Of a stretch of DNA of 64,000 bases, positions 55,692-64,000 are shown piece by piece. The notes beneath the pieces are model-generated. The model was given only the letters and a program-made list of their open reading frames with translations, was not told the DNA's origin and ran no database searches. A program made the position numbers and the translations under genes. Where the stretch lies: positions 124,001 to 188,000 of the forward strand of contig NZ_AHCD03000035.1 of NCBI RefSeq assembly GCF_000238295.3. The letters run 5' to 3'. This stretch comes from Pseudoalteromonas rubra. Lineage in GTDB: Bacteria > Pseudomonadota > Gammaproteobacteria > Enterobacterales > Alteromonadaceae. Within the stretch, counting starts at the first letter, position 1. Each line of letters begins with the position of its first letter.

Positions 55692-55853
55692 ATTGCGCCT
55701 ATGTCCTTTTAGTTGCGGATAGGGTAGCTGACTTTGTTTTGTCAAAAATATTGTCTAGTCTGTTAAGAGGTAAGCGTTCATAGTGCGTTGAGTGCTTTTA
55801 ATCTTTACGCCTTTAGTGCGTGAATTATGGAAAATTCATAAGGAGAAGGGATC

Positions 55854-56240
55854 GTGTTAGAAATTTATCTATCTGTTTTCAAAAACTGTTTCGAATTTAA
55901 AGGACGGGCAAGGCGCAAAGAATATTGGGTGTTTGTACTATTCACTATCCTGGTCTCTGTGGTACTTGGCCTGATTGACATTGCGCTTGGTCTTTATTCA
56001 GAGGAAGCGGGTCTTGGTCTTTTAAGCGGCCTGTATGCCCTGATTGTAATCATTCCCAGTATTGCCCTGAGCATTCGCCGTTTGCACGATACCGGGCGCA
56101 GAGGTTGGTGGCTTTTGATCTCATTTATCCCACTGATAGGACCGATCGTGTTGATTGTGTTTTATGTCATGGACAGTCAACCGGGTGAGAACGATTATGG
56201 CCCTAACCCGAAGGAACAAGTCCATAATACCGTTTCGTAG
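55854..56240 (+). CDS. DUF805 inner membrane protein
   Basis: 128 residues, three to four helices. KGRARRKEYWVFVLF and SIRRLHDTGRRGWW are the DUF805 hallmarks (YhaH-like). GTG start with AAGGAGA about 8 bases upstream. The function is unknown. It is convergent with the next gene. Confidence 0.9.
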   Translation: MLEIYLSVFKNCFEFKGRARRKEYWVFVLFTILVSVVLGLIDIALGLYSEEAGLGLLSGLYALIVIIPSIALSIRRLHDTGRRGWWLLISFIPLIGPIVLIVFYVMDSQPGENDYGPNPKEQVHNTVS

Positions 56241-56261
56241 TATATGTCAGTGACTGGGTGA

Positions 56262-56636
56262 TTAACGTTCACCCAGTATCTCAAAATCATCACTGTGCAA
56301 GCGGGCTTTACCGTCTTGCTCAACGACCCAATGTTCACCATGAATTTTGCCAAACGCTTTGTTCATGGTCCAGTTGGCACTCAGTAAGTAGCCAGCTTCC
56401 GGGTGCTTCTCCCAGGCTACATCGGTATAGGTAACATCACAAAAACCCTGCTCGATGATACCGCGCCAGAAGGTTTCTATGTCCTCTCGAGAGTTAAACT
56501 CGCCAATTGGCCGCGCCAGCATAGTGCAGGTTGTGGCGTATTGTTCAGCACAACCACGTGCATCCTGATTATTAAATGCATTCTGCCACGCAGCTATACC
56601 CGCTTTGCAAAGGTCAAGTTCTTGTTGTGGTGTCAT
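56262..56636 (-). CDS. SnoaL/NTF2-like small protein (DUF4440 type)
   Basis: 124 residues. AWQNAFNNQDARGCAEQYA and the following beta strands match an NTF2-like cone fold; the C-terminus ends DFEILGER. Function unknown, perhaps an isomerase or ligand-binding protein. It is divergent from the LysR gene across 108 bases, so it is a likely target of that regulator. Confidence 0.7.
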   Translation of the reverse strand: MTPQQELDLCKAGIAAWQNAFNNQDARGCAEQYATTCTMLARPIGEFNSREDIETFWRGIIEQGFCDVTYTDVAWEKHPEAGYLLSANWTMNKAFGKIHGEHWVVEQDGKARLHSDDFEILGER

Positions 56637-56744
56637 TAGAAGATCCCGCTCGTTTTGTTTTCAGTAAGAGAAGTGTAGAGGTTTTAATTGTCATGAAAAA
56701 CAGCAATAATAAAAAACACTGTTTAATTAAATTACACAATAAGA

Positions 56745-57638
56745 ATGCGCCAACTTGGAAAAATGTCGCTGTTTGCCCATGTTGTAGAGGCCGGTTCGGT
56801 GTCCGGTGCGGCAGATAAATTAGGTTTATCAAAATCTGTGGTCAGTCAGCATTTGAAAACGCTAGAGCAAGACCTCGGGGTCGTGCTTATCAAGCGAACA
56901 ACTCGTCGGCAGTTTCTGACAGAGCCTGGCAAACGCTTTTATGAGTCCTGCAAGGCACTCAATCAGATTGCAGCAGATGCCTGGGATAATGTTCAGGCTC
57001 AACAGAGTGAGCCGGAGGGTAAGGTTCATATCACTGCACCCAATGCACTGGTAGAAACATTGCTTGCGCCTGTTGTTTCAAATCTGATGCAGCAATACCC
57101 GGGTGTCATTATTAAGTTAACCTGTGAAGACCAGCAATTGGATTTAATGGCACATGATATAGACATCGCCATTCGAATTGGCGCTTCAAAAGACAGTACG
57201 CTGAGGCAAAAACGTTTGGGGACATTTCGTGATGTATTGTGCGGACATCCACGTTTTAAAGAGGCTTCACTGGAGCTGTTGCCCTACGTCGCAAATGCTT
57301 GGGAAGGCGAGTCTATCGCGTATCGGTTTTTTTCTGATAATGGCGAATCTAAGGCGTTCAGACCCAAAGTGAGTTGCATCACAAACGCATTTCATAGCAC
57401 TGTCGCGTTGATCCGTTGCGGAGCGGGAGTAGGTTTGATCCCGGATTTTTATTTACGCAAAGGTCTGCCTGAAATCACCGCATTGTTACCCGATGAAAGT
57501 TTGCCCGAAAATTCGGTGTATTTACTTACCCCTTTTTCAAAGCATGTTCCCATGGCCGTGAAAGTTTGCATGGATGCACTTAGTGATTACATCCAGGCGC
57601 AATTAGTACGCAGTCCTTTGCCATCGGGCGAGCTATGA
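56745..57638 (+). CDS. LysR family transcriptional regulator
   Basis: 297 residues. The N-terminal winged helix has FAHVVEAGSVSGAADKLGLS and a typical LysR linker; the effector domain follows (about 90-290). It is in the group with DNA-binding start MRQLGKMSLFAHV. It probably controls the divergent NTF2-like gene. No obvious palindrome was seen in the 108-base gap. Confidence 0.87.
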   Translation: MRQLGKMSLFAHVVEAGSVSGAADKLGLSKSVVSQHLKTLEQDLGVVLIKRTTRRQFLTEPGKRFYESCKALNQIAADAWDNVQAQQSEPEGKVHITAPNALVETLLAPVVSNLMQQYPGVIIKLTCEDQQLDLMAHDIDIAIRIGASKDSTLRQKRLGTFRDVLCGHPRFKEASLELLPYVANAWEGESIAYRFFSDNGESKAFRPKVSCITNAFHSTVALIRCGAGVGLIPDFYLRKGLPEITALLPDESLPENSVYLLTPFSKHVPMAVKVCMDALSDYIQAQLVRSPLPSGEL

Positions 57639-58030
57639 AACGAGTCATGATTTAGTTAAATATATCAGTCGAACAGCGACTTTGACACAAACACAGCCCC
57701 TGAAAAGTATTGCCCTGTCTTGATATGCCCAGGTTCGAAGATTTTGCTGCCTTGGCCGTCCAGCTGTTTAAGTCGCAGGATTAGGTTTATGTCAATATTG
57801 AAAACCTAACGCTGCGCTCTGAGACGCCAGAGCAGCATAATTGCTGTTCAAGGTGCTGGCTGAATAAGCGGCGCATTCATCCTTTGCCGGGAATTTCGAC
57901 ATAATCTGAAAGTGTAGGGGTGACACCCCCGCATTACAGGGGCTTTTAAACTATGCAAAGGCGAATTGACGAAGAAGATGGTTTAAGGGCATGATGGTAA
58001 AAAAAACAATAACAAAGGAGCGTGATAAGA
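57639..58030. other. Intergenic region with competing hairpins
   Basis: About 390 bases. There is an inverted repeat TTAGGTTT/AAACCTAA (57781-57809), a CTCTG/CAGAG hairpin (57811-57836), and a set GGGGT-ACCCC (57917-57929) competing with CCCC-GGGG (to 57942). No gene is credible. Confidence 0.5.
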
Positions 58031-58870
58031 ATGAACAAGTATGTGAAATTGCTGTGTGTCTCTGTGTTACCAGCTATGCTACTCGGGGCTTGCGGGGGAA
58101 GCGGTGGAGCCAGTGACACTGCAGCGGCTGCGGTTTCTGAGGACGCCAATTCAGATGTTGCGAGATTAGTAGAGCGCCATATAAAACCTGCATCTCTGTC
58201 AATTAACTCAGATGCTGAACACTATCAAATCGCCCTCATCGGAAACAGTCATGTCAGTGGCCTTGCTCCTGTTTTAAAACAAACAATTGAAGCTATGGCA
58301 CCGGACAAAACGGTTTCGATAGAGGTACTGGGTTTTGGCTTCACAGACGGTTTGATATCAGATGGTGGTATTGTAACGCGTTTTACTCAACCACAAACCG
58401 CCTGGACGCATTTGATAATCCAGGGTCAGAAATATTCTCAATCAATGTCAAAGAGGTATTCCACTGAGGCAACACAACAATGGATAGCTATGGCTAAAAC
58501 ACACGGCGCTACGCCAATTTTGTTTCCCGAGCACCCACAGCGTGGTAATACAGAAGAGGGGGATTATGTTTTAGGTATTCACAAGACGATTGCGAATATT
58601 GAACCAAGCTGTCTGGCACCTATTCCGGTTGCCTGGGAGCTGACAATGGACAACAGACCCGGGGTATCACTCCATGCAGCAGATGGCAATCACGCCAGTA
58701 CCCAGGGCTTTCTTTTAAGTGCACTCGTATTTACACAGATCATTACCGGGCAATCAGTAGATACAGGCGCTGTAAACATTCAGGCTGACGTCGAGCCTCA
58801 ATTGCAAGCTGAGTTGGCACAACATGCGGCTCAGGCAATTATCGAACATCCAGCTTGTCCAGAGGTTTAG
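58031..58870 (+). CDS. SGNH-like lipoprotein hydrolase
   Basis: 279 residues from ATG 58031 (AAAGGAG 10 bases upstream; the GTG at 58022 is too close). The signal peptide has the lipobox LLGAC followed by a Gly/Ser linker. LIGNSHVSG fits block I of an SGNH fold with N-S-H in place of the usual G-D-S, and DGNHAST near the C-terminus fits block V (Asp-His). A GDSL-type esterase role is inferred. Confidence 0.6.
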   Translation: MNKYVKLLCVSVLPAMLLGACGGSGGASDTAAAAVSEDANSDVARLVERHIKPASLSINSDAEHYQIALIGNSHVSGLAPVLKQTIEAMAPDKTVSIEVLGFGFTDGLISDGGIVTRFTQPQTAWTHLIIQGQKYSQSMSKRYSTEATQQWIAMAKTHGATPILFPEHPQRGNTEEGDYVLGIHKTIANIEPSCLAPIPVAWELTMDNRPGVSLHAADGNHASTQGFLLSALVFTQIITGQSVDTGAVNIQADVEPQLQAELAQHAAQAIIEHPACPEV

Positions 58871-58935
58871 AGTCAACATATATTGGCACCAACACATGGT
58901 GCCAATACACTATGGCGGTATTGTGCCGAGGCTGG

Positions 58936-59715
58936 TTATCGATAATTTTCGTCTCTGAGCCCATACTTTTCAGCAATGCTCGCCAGGCGGCCATCCAATT
59001 GCAGTCTGAGAACACCGAGGTCGAGTGCCAAAGTTAATTGTTCGCTATTTTCCAGACGCGGAGAAAAAGCAATGTAAGCAGGTTCAAGCGGGCTGACCGA
59101 ACCAACCGATTTTATTTTGTCACTGATCCCGAGCTGTTTGGCCTGGTACCAAACAACGGGGCCCGCATCGACATAAGCATCTATTCGCTTACTGGTTAAT
59201 AACCTGAGGCTGCGTGCCACAACATCGTCACCAGATATCAGTGTAATGTACTTATTGGGAGAACTACGATGTGATTTTATGTATGCATTCAGCAAATGGC
59301 CATAGTCATATCCCTGTACAGCGCCGAGGCGAACTTTATTCAACGAGTGTTGGTTTTTGTATGTCCATGTGTTGTCGGACAAAGTAAACAAAGTGTTTGG
59401 ACTTAGCCTTAGTATTGGCACTTTTGGAAAGAGAAAATCCGGTGCATCGTCTTTGAAGGCACCGACAATGGCGTGTATTTTCCCTTCCCTTGCCTGATGG
59501 ATGGCCCTGAGCCAGGGCATTTCAATATAACGGACTTCATACCCTGAGATGGCGAGCGCCTCTGTGGCAACATCAATCATGAACCCCTTATTCTTGTCGG
59601 TGTCGCGACAATTTACCGGGCACCAGTTGTCGCCTGCGATCAGCACTAGCTTGTCGTTACTTGGAAATACTTCAATCGAGAACACAGATAGGCAAAAAAG
59701 TATGATGCGTAGCAT
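58936..59715 (-). CDS. Periplasmic solute-binding (SBP_bac_3-like) protein
   Basis: 259 residues from ATG 59715, which begins a signal peptide (MLRIILFCLSVFSIEVFPS); an open frame back to 59781 is less likely. NKGFMIDVATEALAISGYEV, PWLRAIHQAREGKIHAIVGA and the C-terminal LDGRLASIAEKYGL match polar amino acid-type binding proteins. CPVNCRD forms a probable disulfide. No permease is adjacent. Confidence 0.75.
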   Translation of the reverse strand: MLRIILFCLSVFSIEVFPSNDKLVLIAGDNWCPVNCRDTDKNKGFMIDVATEALAISGYEVRYIEMPWLRAIHQAREGKIHAIVGAFKDDAPDFLFPKVPILRLSPNTLFTLSDNTWTYKNQHSLNKVRLGAVQGYDYGHLLNAYIKSHRSSPNKYITLISGDDVVARSLRLLTSKRIDAYVDAGPVVWYQAKQLGISDKIKSVGSVSPLEPAYIAFSPRLENSEQLTLALDLGVLRLQLDGRLASIAEKYGLRDENYR

Positions 59716-60087
59716 ATCGGGGTAAATTGGTGGCGATACTGGGAGTCTAGTCAATAAATAGCGGTCCGGCAATGTCATCAATAACCGCGTGGTTTATCTG
59801 AGCATGGAGCCAAGCTCTCAGGATGCCAAGACCAGAGTGTATTAGCGTGTGAGTGCATGTGGCTCTATGGGTAGGCTAAGTAGGATCCTTTAATATAACA
59901 GATGTTGGCATGAGCATAAGAAGGCTGAATGGGTGATGGGCTCATCTAAAATTGATTTTTACAACTATATGATTTTACTGTTTATATCTCGGGTTGAAGA
60001 TAAAGTCATTGAGAAGTCATGGGTAAATCAGGTGTTATGAGAGGAAATTAACTAGCTTAACCTTCTGTAGATAACAGGAGGGTTAAC
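59716..60087. other. Intergenic region
   Basis: About 370 bases between divergent genes, AT-rich near 59940-60050. I see no gene and no clear palindrome. Confidence 0.4.
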
Positions 60088-61281
60088 ATGACCAAATATA
60101 TATTCGCTACACATTTTATTGCTGCCGCCATATTAGGCAGCGTGAGCTGCATTGCTGCGGCAAACTGTACCAAACCAGCAGAAGCCAGCGCAGCAGAGCT
60201 GCAAGGCGGCTATCGGGATGTTGCTGAACTCAGTCGGGCTTTTATCGATACAGCACCTGAACGCAGAGGCGACGGAGTGACTGTTGGTGCGTTAAATAAC
60301 AAAAGTCGCAAAGACATGTTGGTGAAGCTCGCTAAAGAGATAGAAAATAACGCACATGGGCATTTCGACAGCTTACTGATCGCACATAAGGGGCAGCTGG
60401 TTTTCGAGTCTTATTTTTCTCGTGGCCGTATCAACTTGCCGCATTATCAGGCATCTGCGACTAAGGTATACACCGGTCTTGCACTTGGTCGGGCGATCCA
60501 ACTGGGTTATCTGAGCATGGCCGATTTGGACAAGCCTTTGGTGAGTTTTTTAAAGGACCTGGATCATAGCAAACTTACCGAGGGGAGCGATAAAATTACG
60601 CTTAATATGGCACTCACTATGCGCTCCGGGATCCGCCTTAATGACAGCCAAAAAGAGGCGCTGGAAAAAATCTCTAAACAACTTAAAGGGCAGCAGCATG
60701 CACAGGCATTATTGGAGCGCAGTGCGCCAATCGGTGCTGATTCACTGACGTTCAAATATCAGGATGACCCTATGTTAGTGATGCATGTGATCGATGCTGT
60801 GGTGCCGGGCTCCGCTGAAGCTTTTATTAAAAAAGAACTACTAGATAAACTTGATATTAAAGCATATCACTGGCAAACCGCCGATAATGGTTTGCCTGAA
60901 GCTGGCTGGCGGGTCAATATGACGTCACGAGATATGCTTAAATGGGGCACTCTGGCACAAAACAAAGGCATGTGGCAGGGAGAGCAACTCATTCCTCAAG
61001 AATACATTGCAAGGGCCGTTAGCCCGCAGCTCTATACTGGCGATGATGACATGTTTGGTGGTGGCAAGGATGTGTCAAAACAAGGCTATGGCTATTACTG
61101 GTGGAACGCTGAGTTGAAAAATGGTGACAGACAGTTTTACAGTGCATCGGCTCAGGGGGGCGGAGGTCAGTACATTATTTTGATTGAGGAACTTGACCTT
61201 GTCGCGGTTGTTACAGCGAGTCGCAGGGAAAACAGCACGCTGCAATTAATGGCTGAGCGCGTAATCCCTGCCTTTATGTAG
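60088..61281 (+). CDS. Class C beta-lactamase-fold serine hydrolase
   Basis: 397 residues, with AGGAGGG upstream. A signal peptide (about 1-24, ...CIAAAN) shows export. The S-x-x-K motif is SATK in HYQASATKVYTGLALG, and QGGGGQYI near the C-terminus is a probable third motif. A Tyr motif (Y-x-N/S) is not certain. It is probably an esterase or DD-peptidase-type hydrolase rather than an antibiotic-resistance enzyme. Confidence 0.8.
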   Translation: MTKYIFATHFIAAAILGSVSCIAAANCTKPAEASAAELQGGYRDVAELSRAFIDTAPERRGDGVTVGALNNKSRKDMLVKLAKEIENNAHGHFDSLLIAHKGQLVFESYFSRGRINLPHYQASATKVYTGLALGRAIQLGYLSMADLDKPLVSFLKDLDHSKLTEGSDKITLNMALTMRSGIRLNDSQKEALEKISKQLKGQQHAQALLERSAPIGADSLTFKYQDDPMLVMHVIDAVVPGSAEAFIKKELLDKLDIKAYHWQTADNGLPEAGWRVNMTSRDMLKWGTLAQNKGMWQGEQLIPQEYIARAVSPQLYTGDDDMFGGGKDVSKQGYGYYWWNAELKNGDRQFYSASAQGGGGQYIILIEELDLVAVVTASRRENSTLQLMAERVIPAFM

Positions 61282-61290
61282 TTAACAGTT

Positions 61291-61321
61291 CAGACAACGC
61301 CTAACGATGTGGCGTTGTCTG
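61291..61321 (+). terminator. Hairpin after the serine hydrolase
   Basis: CAGACAACGCC and GGCGTTGTCTG form a perfect 11 bp stem with a 9-base loop; no clear T run follows. Confidence 0.6.
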
Positions 61322-61392
61322 TTGAAGTGGCTCAATAACCGCTGTAAAGTCCGCAACTGCTCTTTGTGCAATAGTCAAATAAGGTTGAAATA

Positions 61393-62292
61393 ATGAAAGT
61401 GCTGGTAACGGGCTCTGCGGGCAGAGTTGGACGCGCTATCTACATTAAGCTCATGGCACAGCATCAGGTGGTTGGGATTGATAAAACACCTTGTTCAACT
61501 GCGGATTTTGTCGGGGATATCAGAGACAGTCAGTTGCTTAATCAGGCGCTGCGTGGCGTAGAAGTCATCATACATACTGCGGCTTTACATGCACCGCATG
61601 TCGGGCGTGTTGAAGACAGTGAGTTTCAGAGCATTAATGTTGATGCAACAGCGCAGTTGGCATTAGCTGGTATAAATGCAGGGATAAAGCACTTTGTATT
61701 TACCAGCACTACCGCACTGTATGGTTATGCATCAACTCCCGGGGGCATTGCAGGTTGGGTAACAGAAGAGACTCAGCCACAGCCCAAATCAGTTTATCAC
61801 TACAGTAAAATACAGGCAGAACAACAATTAGCCGAAATGGCACAGTGCTTTAACTTACCTGTTACTGTGCTACAAATGTCCCGGTGCTTCCCCGAGCCCG
61901 CAGATTTGATGGCAGTTTACCGGTTAACACGCGGAATTGATGTCCGGGATGTGGCCAGCGCGCATCTGTGTGCCATAGAAAAACGCTTGCCAGGCTTTCA
62001 ACGTTTTATTGTGTCTGGTGCAACACCTTTTAGCCCTGCTGACTGCAAACGCTTATACCTGGATGCCGCTGAGGTGATTTCCCAAAGGTGTCCGGGGCTG
62101 CGTGCGGCATTTGAACAACGTGGCTGGGCTTTACCCAAATCTCTGGACAGAGTATATGACTCGTCCGCAGCGCAGCATCTGCTTGGCTGGCGCTCTGCGC
62201 ATGGGTTTGAGCAGGTTCTGGAGATGTTAGATGCAGAATTCGCCGAGGTATTGCCTGTCATAAAACGAAACAGAGATACCCAGGCCAACTAA
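61393..62292 (+). CDS. Extended SDR NAD-dependent epimerase/dehydratase-like protein
   Basis: 299 residues. The N-terminal NAD-binding loop is TGSAGRVGRAI, the active site YHYSK (Y-x-x-x-K) is intact, and STTALYG supplies the catalytic Ser/Thr. The substrate is unknown; nucleotide-sugar or isoprenoid-type small molecules are possible. Confidence 0.82.
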   Translation: MKVLVTGSAGRVGRAIYIKLMAQHQVVGIDKTPCSTADFVGDIRDSQLLNQALRGVEVIIHTAALHAPHVGRVEDSEFQSINVDATAQLALAGINAGIKHFVFTSTTALYGYASTPGGIAGWVTEETQPQPKSVYHYSKIQAEQQLAEMAQCFNLPVTVLQMSRCFPEPADLMAVYRLTRGIDVRDVASAHLCAIEKRLPGFQRFIVSGATPFSPADCKRLYLDAAEVISQRCPGLRAAFEQRGWALPKSLDRVYDSSAAQHLLGWRSAHGFEQVLEMLDAEFAEVLPVIKRNRDTQAN

Positions 62293-62371
62293 ACACATTT
62301 GCCGACAATTATTGCTCAATATTTGCTCTCTCTTGCCGATATCAAACCACATGGATGGGAGCGGAGGAGCT

Positions 62372-63355
62372 ATGAAAATTGAAAATGCACAAGTTAACAT
62401 AAGTAATAAGCATGAAAGCCAGAGTCATGTTTACGAAAAGCGTACAGACGTTACTGAGCTGTCCAGGCCTGAGAACGCCAATTTGGCACAGCCGGGTAAT
62501 GGTGAACAAGGGAGAGCGGGCGAGGTGGCTGACGTAGACAATACAGCCACTGATCTGGATATGCAAACCAGTGCCAGAATGTACATCTTAAAGTTACTGG
62601 TAGAAAAACTCGCGGGCAGTGACGTGCAATGGTATGACGCTGTGGTCGGAAAAGACATCTCGCATGCCGAAATGTCACAGATTATGTCTGCGTCAGAGCA
62701 AGCACCCGCCACAGAAGTGATTGTAGAGCGATTATCGCACGAGAGTCAGGCCAACGCCTTCAAGGCGGATGGACAAATTCAGCTGGAAAATGGTCAGACA
62801 ATTAGTTTTGCCTTTAAATCTGTATTTGCCCAATCTCACACCAGCTATGAGCGAACCATAGAAAATGTTGATATGAAGGATCCGTTGATCATCAGCTTTA
62901 CCAATCGCGCTGTTGAGCTGGATACTGAACGTATGGACTTTGATATTGATGCAGATGGCAATAAAGACAATTTTGCCCAGCTGAAGAAGGGTTACGGTTA
63001 CCTGGCATTGGATCTAAACCAGAACAACCAGATAGATGATGGTAAAGAGCTGTTTGGCGCGCTCAGCGGCAATGGGTTTGCCGATCTGGCTCAGTATGAC
63101 GATGACGGTAATGGCTTCATTGATGAAAATGACGATATTTTTGATAGCCTTAAAGTCTGGGTCAAAAACAAAGAGCAGGACGAGTTAATGTCACTCCATG
63201 ACGCCAATATAGGCGCCATCGCACTACATAATGCTGATACGCCTCTGAATATCAGAACGGATGGGGCGTTACAGGGCGCGATCCGCAAGTCTGGTTTTTA
63301 TCTCGATGAAAATGGTAAACCTGGGCTGGTTCAACAGGTTGATTATGTGGTGTAG
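62372..63355 (+). CDS. EF-hand-like calcium-binding acidic protein
   Basis: 327 residues from ATG 62372, which follows GGAGGAG; an open frame to 62312 lacks a start signal. Two or three acidic calcium loops stand near the C-terminus: D191-x-D-x-D, D214-x-N-x-N and D243-x-D-x-N-x-F-I-D-x-x-D254, with a helical N-terminal half. No signal peptide, as in calcium-loop proteins secreted by other routes. I do not know its role. Confidence 0.7.
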   Translation: MKIENAQVNISNKHESQSHVYEKRTDVTELSRPENANLAQPGNGEQGRAGEVADVDNTATDLDMQTSARMYILKLLVEKLAGSDVQWYDAVVGKDISHAEMSQIMSASEQAPATEVIVERLSHESQANAFKADGQIQLENGQTISFAFKSVFAQSHTSYERTIENVDMKDPLIISFTNRAVELDTERMDFDIDADGNKDNFAQLKKGYGYLALDLNQNNQIDDGKELFGALSGNGFADLAQYDDDGNGFIDENDDIFDSLKVWVKNKEQDELMSLHDANIGAIALHNADTPLNIRTDGALQGAIRKSGFYLDENGKPGLVQQVDYVV

Positions 63356-63477
63356 GAGTCGAGTTTTATACCAGCACGATCAATAAGTTCACTAATTCTG
63401 GGTACACGTGTAGGATAAAGGAACGGCTTTGTAGGGAAAATGACAAGGTCGTTTACTGTGAACAGAAGGAGCGACCT

Positions 63478-64000
63478 ATGGACCATTTATCTTTCAAAGA
63501 TTTTTTAAAGCCCAGATCTGCACCTACAGGCATAGATGTGCTGTGTAAGCTTCAGCATTTTGCGATCATTACGTATGCTGTTGATGTTAGCAAATTTGCC
63601 GGGCTATTCCCGGCGCGCTTCAAGCTTGATACCGTGACGATAGACGGCGAAGAAAAGGGGTTGGTTTCTGTCGTGCCTTTTATCGATGTAGACTTTACTT
63701 CTGCTGTATATCCTTTTCCTAAGTACACGATGGGGCAAACTAACTATCGTATCTATATTATAGACAAGGATACTGGTGAGCGGTGTGTCTGGTTTCTTGG
63801 TACCACACTTGATTCGTGGACGCGCATTGTGCCCAGCATGCTCTGGAAGCTTCCCTGGTATAGCGGCAAAGTGGTTTTTGATTGTGATTATGACCAATCA
63901 CAGGGGGTATATCGTCGTTATAAGATGCATACCGAGGCACGTTGGGCACCCGCCAGCGTTGAATTGATACAGCATAAAGATGCGCTTATTGAGTTACCCG
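63478..64000 (+). CDS. DUF2071-like protein, truncated by the window end
   Basis: ATG 63478 with AAGGAG 8 bases upstream opens a frame that reaches the end of the window (174 codons). FITYAVD-type sequence (FAIITYAVDVSKFAGLFPARF) and VVPFIDVDFTS resemble YqjF/DUF2071 proteins, whose function is unclear. The C-terminus is missing. Confidence 0.65.
   Translation, partial: MDHLSFKDFLKPRSAPTGIDVLCKLQHFAIITYAVDVSKFAGLFPARFKLDTVTIDGEEKGLVSVVPFIDVDFTSAVYPFPKYTMGQTNYRIYIIDKDTGERCVWFLGTTLDSWTRIVPSMLWKLPWYSGKVVFDCDYDQSQGVYRRYKMHTEARWAPASVELIQHKDALIELP

Noticed and set aside
1..64000. CRISPR arrays, tRNA and rRNA genes
   Set aside because: No regularly spaced repeats and no tRNA or rRNA signatures were recognised by eye.

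Overview
The window looks like a chromosomal segment of a marine gammaproteobacterium, most likely Pseudoalteromonas (perhaps one of the pigmented, roughly 47-49% GC species). The genus call is inference. It rests on the dapB-carA-carB-greA and DUF2066-hda / pheS-pheT-ihfA gene orders, the many secreted hydrolases with PPC domains, the TonB receptor/halogenase/amylase starch locus and the GGDEF/EAL proteins. Most of the window is ordinary chromosome.

Layout. (1) 1-8.1 kb: a TPR-PAS sensor kinase, a MAPEG protein, an operon of three stop-start overlapping genes headed by its own TetR operator (33 bp perfect palindrome), a Tsx-like porin and an NhaC-family carrier. (2) 8.2-14.9 kb: dapB, then carA (UUG start, attenuator-like hairpin in its leader), carB, greA and two small genes (DksA/TraR-like zinc finger, YdcH-like DUF465). 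(3) 15.1-24.4 kb: an AT-richer accessory island. It holds a single-gene SIR2/P-loop (STAND-like) putative anti-phage protein, two related RAYT transposase copies (one killed by a nonsense codon, one truncated and fused to a foreign signal-peptide sequence), a frameshifted IS4-family element, and a run of integron-cassette-like units: an HNH-like gene followed by a VCR-like attC, an SMI1/KNR4 gene split by an IS481-family element, and a 60-residue ORF. No integron integrase is visible, so the last part resembles an integrase-less cassette cluster (CALIN). (4) 24.5-36.6 kb: a secreted M9 collagenase and a secreted metallophosphatase that share PPC domains, a glyoxalase, a cytochrome b561/ethylbenzene-dehydrogenase-like pair and a GAF-GGDEF cyclase. 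(5) 35.6-41.3 kb: DUF2066, hda, pheS, pheT and ihfA, ending in a strong terminator. (6) 43.0-55.7 kb: a starch/maltodextrin utilisation locus. It has a cytoplasmic alpha-glucosidase on the minus strand and, divergently, a TonB receptor, tryptophan-halogenase-like protein, lipoprotein alpha-amylase, GPH-type sugar transporter and lipoprotein glucoamylase. Three copies of a LacI-type (MalR-like) operator related to TGCATACGTATGCA sit where promoters are expected. (7) 55.8-64 kb: assorted accessory genes, including a LysR regulator, an SGNH-like lipoprotein, a class C beta-lactamase-fold serine hydrolase, an EF-hand-like acidic protein and a DUF2071-like gene running off the end.

The best candidates for new biology are the SIR2/P-loop protein with the degraded cassette cluster beside it. 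Other notable regulatory structures are the mutually exclusive hairpins ahead of carA, a GUAA-capped hairpin between carB and greA, a long inverted repeat between hda and pheS, and a terminator abutting the halogenase ribosome-binding site inside the starch locus. All functions are inferred by reading motifs; no database search was run.
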